Of a DNA stretch of 64,000 bases, positions 58,431-64,000 are shown piece after piece. The notes beneath the pieces were generated by a model. The model had not been told where the DNA came from. It saw only the letters and a program-made list of their open reading frames with translations, and did not search any database. The stretch's first letter is position 1; each line of letters begins with the position of its first letter. The DNA comes from Sepiola atlantica (taxonomy: Eukaryota > Mollusca > Cephalopoda > Sepiida > Sepiolidae): contig OY744523.1 of the NCBI GenBank assembly GCA_963556195.1, positions 73,635,288 to 73,699,287 on the forward strand. Direction: 5' to 3'. Made by a program: the position numbers and the translations under genes.

Positions 58431-58577
58431 TGGGTGAATCCGGATCAGTCCACAATAGTTTTATAAGAATTTGTTTCAATTAAAAAACCCCAAAAAACCC
58501 AGCATAGTTAAAAAAAAAAAAGTGAAAGAAAATGAATGTAAAAAGACTCCCGAGTAACGCCGGATGGGTACAGCTAG
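58431..58577 (+). mobile_element. Helitron 3' end
   Basis: The end gagtaacgccggatgggtac agctag (CTAG at 58574-58577) followed by T resembles the ends at 48294, 17265 and 32269. The start repeats 51735-51775, so the LINE may lie within a Helitron. Confidence 0.55.
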
Positions 58578-58714
58578 TTAGAAATAAAATAGAAGAAATT
58601 TCTAAGATGCTAATTATTAATACAGAATTGTTATTTATCGATTTATAATTTACTAGCAAAACCTACCCGCCCTCCAGGCAGCAATTAATTGGTGGAGGCT
58701 AATATATTTGTAAC
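58578..58714. other. Short unassigned spacer
   Basis: AT-rich linker before the fold-back element; includes an actagcaaaacctacc string resembling a minus-strand Helitron end. Confidence 0.3.
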
Positions 58715-59452
58715 TCTAACCCTAAGTCCAACTGGCACGTAATCGCCTAAAAAAGTGGGCCCCTCCCCCACGAAAAAAAATAACGCACAATTTAGGTTAA
58801 ATATATATGAAACTGATCCATCACTCTAAATTCTAAAATATGTTTTCCTTCTTTACATTTTCCACGGTGTTCACACGTAATCGCCTAAAAAAAACAGAAT
58901 TTTTATATGGGGGCGGAGGGTAGCAGAGTGTGTTAATCTGCAAATTTACCCATATTTTATTTCTTAAATCTTATATATTTTTACTGTACGTCCCTTTTTT
59001 ATTTTAATTCTAAGCAATTGAGTTTAGTTGTGTTATTTTTTCATGTAAAAATTAAATATTTTTTAAAAAATTATATAAATAATTAAATACCTTATTTTTC
59101 ATGTATAAATAAAAAAAATTAAAAGTTTTAGTATTATTGTAAATTAACACTCTCAGCTACCCCCCATACGATTCTACTTTTTTAGGCGATTACGTGTGGA
59201 TACACAGAAAATCCTGGTTGCAGTAGAAAACAACAAAAAATTATTTTAGAATTTTGAGTTGGGCATCAAGTGTCGCATTTAAATTTAACTTAAAATGATC
59301 CTCCATATCCGGGCCATTGTAGGGTTTTATGGCAGTTCATTTTTTTTCTATTGGAGATAAATTCTGTGCGTTATTTTGGGGGACAGGGGGGGCCATTCTT
59401 TTCGGCGATTACGTGTGGTTTTACGACCTTGCCAGTCAGACTTAGGGTTAGA
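58715..59452. mobile_element. Large fold-back element, 738 bp
   Basis: The left arm begins tctaaccctaagtccaactg gcacgtaatcgcc, and the right arm ends with the complement (ggcgattacgtgtgg ... gacttagggttaga). Homology between arms extends about 340 bp, including ataacgcacaattt/ttctgtgcgttat and gggtagcagagtgtgttaat / acactctcagctacccc. The string cacgtaatcgcctaaaaa occurs twice in each arm. No transposase. Confidence 0.8.
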
Positions 59453-59724
59453 AGACAGAAAAAAATAAGTTATAAAAAAATCTGAATCTATTTTTTTATT
59501 ATTTAAAAAGCTGAGAAGGGTGGGGAACTTTACTTTTTTCTTTATTATAGCAAATATAATCATATTCAATAGTCGTCGTCGAAAACAGCAAGTTTAGTTT
59601 TAAAGATAAAGTATATATCTAAAGAAAAACTTAGTTATTGCGTTCAATGCGGAGTGTAATTAAAAAAAATAACTTATTCCAGGTAATCTAAGTTATTGGT
59701 TCGTGTAAACACACGCATGCTTAA

Positions 59725-60110
59725 AATGTGACCGGAAGTTATTCGAATGTCAAAACAATCATTTCGAACGTTCAACGTTTTTCAGAAAAACGTTGGAATT
59801 AATATTACTACTACTAATAATAATAACATTAATATTAACAAAACTTTTGAATATATATAAGAAAACTATAAAACGAAAACAGAAATTAATTGTTTAGAAT
59901 ATTAATTTATTAGGTGTTTGTAAAATTATTATGCTAATAAAGCATCGGGATGAATGTTTACGCAATGTTCTGTTGGCTATATATAATGTATTTGAAAAAT
60001 ACTTAAATCTATAGTTGAATTAAATAAACGTAACATGTTTTTATATAAACATAGTTAGGATAAATAGAAAAATATTTCGCATTTATTCATTTAGATATTG
60101 AATCTGTTTT
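59725..60110 (+). repeat. Dispersed repeat, inverted relative of 43440-43830
   Basis: About 390 bp of alignable, diverged sequence. An LTR (60123) has inserted at its right end. Confidence 0.6.
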
Positions 60111-60122
60111 ATTTATTCTACA

Positions 60123-60624
60123 TGTAATGAACAATTACGAATAACTTTCTCTATTTTGAATTATCTCCCCTTTACTAAACAATATAAATAGCAACACTAA
60201 TATTGTACCGACATTGTTCAGTCTCTCAGCAACTTCGGTTGGTTGAGGACTTCTGGATGGGGTAATACCAGTCGAGGATTCGTACTCGACAATCAGTCCG
60301 GCAGGAACTGGGCCATTTCGGTGGCCTTTTATCTGCCGGGCTGAGGTATACTGTCTTGGGTTGTCCTAGGAGGTGCACCCTCCCAGGCCTTGCCTCCCCT
60401 CTTTGGGATGGAGTAAGTTCATTGCTTACTGCCTGAGGCGCCCCGACCGGAGAATGCCAACGAGGCTGCCCAGGCTATTTTTGCTCCTCTTTTAGGGGCA
60501 CTGGCTTGAATTTTCCCCCACCTTCCGACCCTGTGTCACACAATGCTGCGATGGGAAGCAATTAAATAGCTGTATGCCAAATAAAGATTTCTCAAGTTAC
60601 GTCTGTTCTCGTTTGTCATTACAC
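60123..60624 (+). mobile_element. Solo LTR of the TGTAATGA family carrying a SINE
   Basis: tgtaatgaacaattacgaat to about 60236 and tgtatgccaaataaagattt to gtttgtcattaca match the complete 183-bp LTR at 35002-35184. The TATA-like tataaatag (about 60183) and an aataaa signal are kept. Between these parts lies a SINE of the U2-related family. The LTR in turn sits at the end of the 59725-60110 repeat. Confidence 0.7.
60237..60583 (+). mobile_element. SINE copy nested in the LTR
   Basis: The body contains gtcctaggaggtgcaccctc, taagttcattgcttactgcc and gagaatgccaacgaggctgc; the tail is cgaccctgtgtcacaca ... gggaagcaattaaata. The 5' segment (ctctcagcaacttcggttgg through tcagtccggcaggaactgg) differs from U2, so heads vary among copies. 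Confidence 0.7.
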
Positions 60625-61388
60625 ACATTTGATATCTTTCAACTGGCTGAAATGTCGAAGTCCCAGTTTTGGATCGCAACTGCTTATAAAAACAGTAAAA
60701 CAATTTTTGTTGTACTAATAATGGTGTAAAATGTTTCTATCAGGTTATGTAAAACTGTAGAATATATTTCCATTAGGATTTTCCATATGTGATATAATTT
60801 TCCCAAATATGATTTAAAAATCCTGTAACTTTAGAATGTGCGAGATGATCCATGATCCATTGGATCAATATTGGTACATTGTACATTAGTGTATTCAATT
60901 AGTACTCTCAACCGGTTGTGAAGTTATGTAGATATTTTAAAAGTACATTTATTTATTGGTAGTTTATAGAATATGTATTAGATTTGAAGAAATTGTATAA
61001 CTATTTAGAAAAAAATTCTTACAATATTTTTCATGTTTCCCATTATTGGCAAAAAACTTGTATATAACACAATTTATTTTTGGGTGTAATTGAAGCGAAA
61101 ATTAAAATGTACTATTATCTACAGTAATTGAACTCAGTCTTCAGATTATTAGACTTTTGTGTTTAATATATTCCTCCCCTATTCCCCCCTCCCACCACTT
61201 TTCATCTCATTCACCCCTCCTATTCCTCCTATCGAATACATTCAGTGTGCAAACAATCAACCAGGCAATATTACCAGACTTTTAGTATTATATGTGATCT
61301 AAGCTTTTGTAAAATTTATAAATAAATATTATGCTCTTGTAGAATAATCGAGCATTCTATTGGATTTCTTACCATCCAGCGGAACCAC

Positions 61389-61393
<5 letters not shown>
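60625..61393. other. No recognisable feature
   Basis: AT-rich DNA without coding support; a short C/T-rich stretch lies near 61175-61230. Confidence 0.5.

Positions 61394-61440
<47 letters not shown>
61394..61440. repeat. (TA)n microsatellite
   Basis: Perfect TA run. Confidence 0.95.
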
Positions 61441-61443
<3 letters not shown>

Positions 61444-61541
61444 GATTATTTGTTATTGATGACGGCTTATAGCAAGAAAAGCGCGTTTGTGTCTAACTTT
61501 TGCGCATGCAAAAGATTTAAAAAAGAATAATAATTTGTAAA

Positions 61542-62365
61542 TCTATATACTACTAAAACTCTATTGTCTTGTATGTTTGCAATCAGCTTTCAGCTTTCCG
61601 GTTTTCAACATCCGGTTGCGCATGCGTAAATAGCATCGTCTTCCAATCTGTTATTCCAATTCCGTTGAACTCTTATTATTAACGAACGCATGAAATTTTT
61701 CATTCTGGAAATGTTTATATCGCTTTAAATATAAAACAATTACATTTAATTTCATCAAATAGTTTTTTTGTTTTCTCCACGGCTAAAAACATTCAACGGC
61801 AGGACTTTGTAAAGTTTGTCGCAGTTTCAAAAAAGCTCCTCCCTTTTAAAAAACAAAAACAAACAAACAAAACAACAACAATCATTATTAATATCAATAG
61901 CGGCGGTGAACGAAACCACCTCCCACTTTTCCTCTCACAGATTTCACCACTCCTACTCCCTCTGTTTTCGTTACGTACGCGAGACAGCCGGTTGTACCCC
62001 CTTCCTTTCTCAAATCGCCTTTATTTTTATAATCTTTTAAATGAAATTGTTAGTTGAAACTAACAATTTCATTTAAAAGATTATATATAAAAATTTGAAT
62101 TTAACTATAATAAGTATTATGGTACCTGTTCAGTGCATATTTACCTATAAGTATGGCCAACCACTTATAATTCAGTAACTGTAATTTAAAAAAAAAACAA
62201 TTATAATAAACAGAACGACGCATAGAAATCTATCTATATTCTTTTTTCAACAATTACATTTAATTTCATCAAATAGTTTTTTTGTTTTCTCCACAAGTGT
62301 CACGCACATACATGAATTCCATAGCTAATATAACAAACTGACCCAACGGGTCACGGGTGGTCTAG
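61542..62365 (+). mobile_element. Complete short non-autonomous Helitron
   Basis: The 5' end tctatatactactaaaact follows an A; the 3' end acccaacgggtcacgggtgg tctag is followed by T. This gives the 5' TC, 3' CTAG and A/T insertion expected of Helitrons, with an accc/gggt hairpin near the end. Inside are a 45-bp direct repeat (attacatttaatttcatcaa atag, at about 61740 and 62254) and a 50-bp palindrome at about 62030-62087. No Rep/helicase; the 74-codon frame inside is not convincing. Confidence 0.75.
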
Positions 62366-62414
62366 TTAATTATAAAAATCTGTATACAATAAATTGGTTA
62401 ATAAATTAATTAAT

Positions 62415-62420
<6 letters not shown>

Positions 62421-62504
<84 letters not shown>
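62421..62504. repeat. (CT)n(TA)n compound microsatellite
   Basis: About 32 bases of CT repeat followed by about 52 of TA repeat. Confidence 0.95.
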
Positions 62505-62508
<4 letters not shown>

Positions 62509-62529
62509 AGTACAAAATGTTTGAAAATG

Positions 62530-63080
62530 TACTTGTGTGTTGTTTTCTTCAGACAATTATCCTGAGGAAGTCTTATAATAAAAACGAAACGTTAACTTTA
62601 TATGTACATGAAAGTAATTCATGGACACGTGTTTCTGGTCTACAGCCGCCATCAGCATGGCTAACTTAGACAAGGATCGAACCGTCGATGTTGATATCAA
62701 TAGTATAGCATTTCACCTCTGGACTATGACCCCTTGCCTAGAAATATTTACGGTTTTTATCACCTAAATATTTTATGTATTTTTATGTAATTGTTTTCTG
62801 TAGGTGATTAGAAGTCAGAGAATCGAAATAGTAGTAAGCAGAAAAACAACGAATGCTGCAATCACACATAAAAACAATTACATGAAAAATATATTAAATA
62901 TTTAGGTGAAAAAAATCGTACGTATTTCTAGACAGGGCGTTGTAGTTCATTGGTAAGACGCTGGATTATAGACATAAATATCAGAGATTCGATCCTTGTC
63001 TAAGTTAGCCATGCTGATGACGGCTGTGAGCCAGAAAGACGTGTCCATGGATTACTTTTATGTACATATAAAATTAATAA
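62530..63080. mobile_element. Inverted pair of tRNA-like SINE sequences
   Basis: The left arm (tcatggacacgtgtttctgg ... catcagcatggctaacttag acaaggatcgaa ... tcacctaaatatttta) is the complement of the right arm up to about 63080. The right arm holds a tRNA-like region. Near 62572 a tcctgaggaag...gaaacgttaa motif resembles that of the 29.4 and 47.5 kb elements. Confidence 0.65.
62934..63003 (+). other. tRNA-derived pol III promoter region of a SINE
   Basis: tagttcattggtaagacgc matches an A box in a D-arm and gattcgatcct a B box in a T-arm, about 35 bases apart. The acceptor ends do not pair convincingly, so it is a SINE head rather than a tRNA gene. Confidence 0.55.
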
Positions 63081-63747
63081 AAATATATATATTAATAAAA
63101 ATATGTCCTATAAAGTTAAGGGCGACTAATAATGCAATTGTCTGCATCTTAATCACTTAGGACGTGAGAGAATCGAAACAACTAACGCTGCAATCACCAA
63201 TAAAAACAATTACATGAATATATATATATATATATATATATAAAATAATAATAAAAAATAAAAATGTAATGATGCGGCTGCTTTGCATGTTAAGCAGTTT
63301 AATATTTTTTAAATTTCTGATTTCTTCTACTTCTCTAATGGTTGGAGACTGAGCATCCGTTGTAGAAAAGACAAACGAAAATAAATGCAGCTGAAAATCT
63401 TAATCACTTTGTTTCAAACTGGGCATTTTTATCATTAGATATATCGGATGCATTTTAAAAATTTAAATCCCTTTGAAAATTTTATGCTAGATTAAACTTT
63501 TCTGTCTTTGAAGAATTTGATTTCTGATCTGCTTAATGTTTTTGGTTAGCCATTTTTTTTTGCCTTTTAAGATGTTCAAGGCCATTTTGCTGAAAAAAAA
63601 AGTAATTCTATACTTTTTTTTATTCTCAAAGGACTTTCACTTATTTTAATGAAAATAATGGCTTTACTTTCAGTTTTGTGGAAAAAGTATCTTATTTCTT
63701 TTTTTGACTTACTAAAGAATGTCAAATGTGTAAATATTACTGACTCG
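63081..63747. other. No gene; short microsatellites
   Basis: A TA run lies at about 63222-63241; the rest is AT-rich and unassigned. Confidence 0.5.
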
Positions 63748-64000
63748 ACAAGCATTTATTTATGAAAATAAGACTTTTATAGTTAAGGATAGCCCAAATA
63801 GCCTATAATTTTTCTCCATTTCTCCTGAACACTAGCCAAGTCTAATAATATTAAATCAGCAGTGACAATGGGTGTATAGGCATATCATATCACTTAGTAC
63901 AAGCATTTATTTATGAAAATCTGACTTTTATAGTTAAGGATAGCCCAAATATCCTATAATTTTTCTTTATTTCTCCTAAACACTAGCCAAGTCTAATAAT
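63748..64000 (+). repeat. 151-bp tandem duplication running off the window
   Basis: acaagcatttatttatgaaa starts at 63748 and 63899; both units continue through tagttaaggatagcccaaat and cactagccaagtctaataat. The array may go on past the window edge. Confidence 0.85.

Noticed and set aside
62934..63003. A functional tRNA gene
   Set aside because: Boxes are present, but the acceptor stem and anticodon arm do not fold convincingly, and the region is part of a dispersed inverted repeat.

Overview
The window is AT-rich metazoan nuclear DNA made almost wholly of transposable elements, fold-back repeats, minisatellites and microsatellites. No host protein-coding gene, rRNA or intact tRNA gene was recognised. 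The mix of elements (CR1-like, Jockey-like and Tx1-like LINEs, two Ty3/gypsy lineages, a Penelope-like fragment, Helitrons, Merlin, hAT), with long (TA)n and (CA)n tracts, suggests an invertebrate, perhaps a lophotrochozoan such as a mollusc. That assignment is an inference of low confidence.

Layout. 0.1-1.6 kb: decayed gypsy remnant with a SAM domain and retropepsin. 1.8-2.0 kb: SINE with a U2 snRNA-like head. 2.3-2.6 kb: Penelope-like GIY-YIG fragment. 4.6-6.3 kb: Jockey-like LINE pseudogene. 6.5-7.9 kb: nested inverted-repeat elements and a second U2-headed SINE. 10.5-13.0 kb: CR1-like LINE on the minus strand, split by a SINE. 13.1-15.1 kb: Helitron holding a LINE that itself holds a solo LTR. 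15.1-16.9 kb: two minisatellites. 17.3-19.0 kb: minus-strand Helitron holding a TA-flanked MITE. 20.6-24.7 kb: gypsy element with both LTRs, inserted in a 12-bp minisatellite. 24.8-26.2 kb: related Helitron. 28.2-29.7 kb: TIR-bounded elements with tRNA-like boxes. 32.2-33.2 kb: Helitron ends, a minisatellite and a U2-like head. 34-36.6 kb: G-rich repeats, a solo LTR and a fold-back element. 37.4-40.0 kb: inverted-repeat-bounded element filled by a 51-bp satellite with higher-order structure. 41.3-42.9 kb: Merlin transposon with long TIRs and a perfect 8-bp target duplication. 44.2-46.5 kb: tandem repeats, a palindromic satellite, a hAT BED-finger fragment and LINE scraps. 48.1-51.3 kb: Helitrons, a segmental duplication and a 33-bp array. 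52.4-57.7 kb: long Tx1-like LINE on the minus strand. 58.4-64 kb: Helitron ends, a 738-bp fold-back element, an LTR carrying a SINE, a short complete Helitron, a tRNA-like SINE pair and a terminal duplication.

The nesting gives relative ages. SINEs lie inside the CR1 LINE and inside an LTR; a solo LTR lies inside a LINE that lies inside a Helitron; a MITE lies inside another Helitron; the gypsy element splits a minisatellite. Nearly every coding region has stops or frameshifts. The best intact stretches are the gypsy integrase (22748-23929) and the Merlin catalytic domain (41744-42442).

The most novel-looking item is the dispersed SINE family. Two copies (1783-2010 and 7582-7925) have a 5' part matching U2 snRNA and share a non-U2 body and tail with other copies. 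No defence, biosynthetic or other multi-gene system was found.
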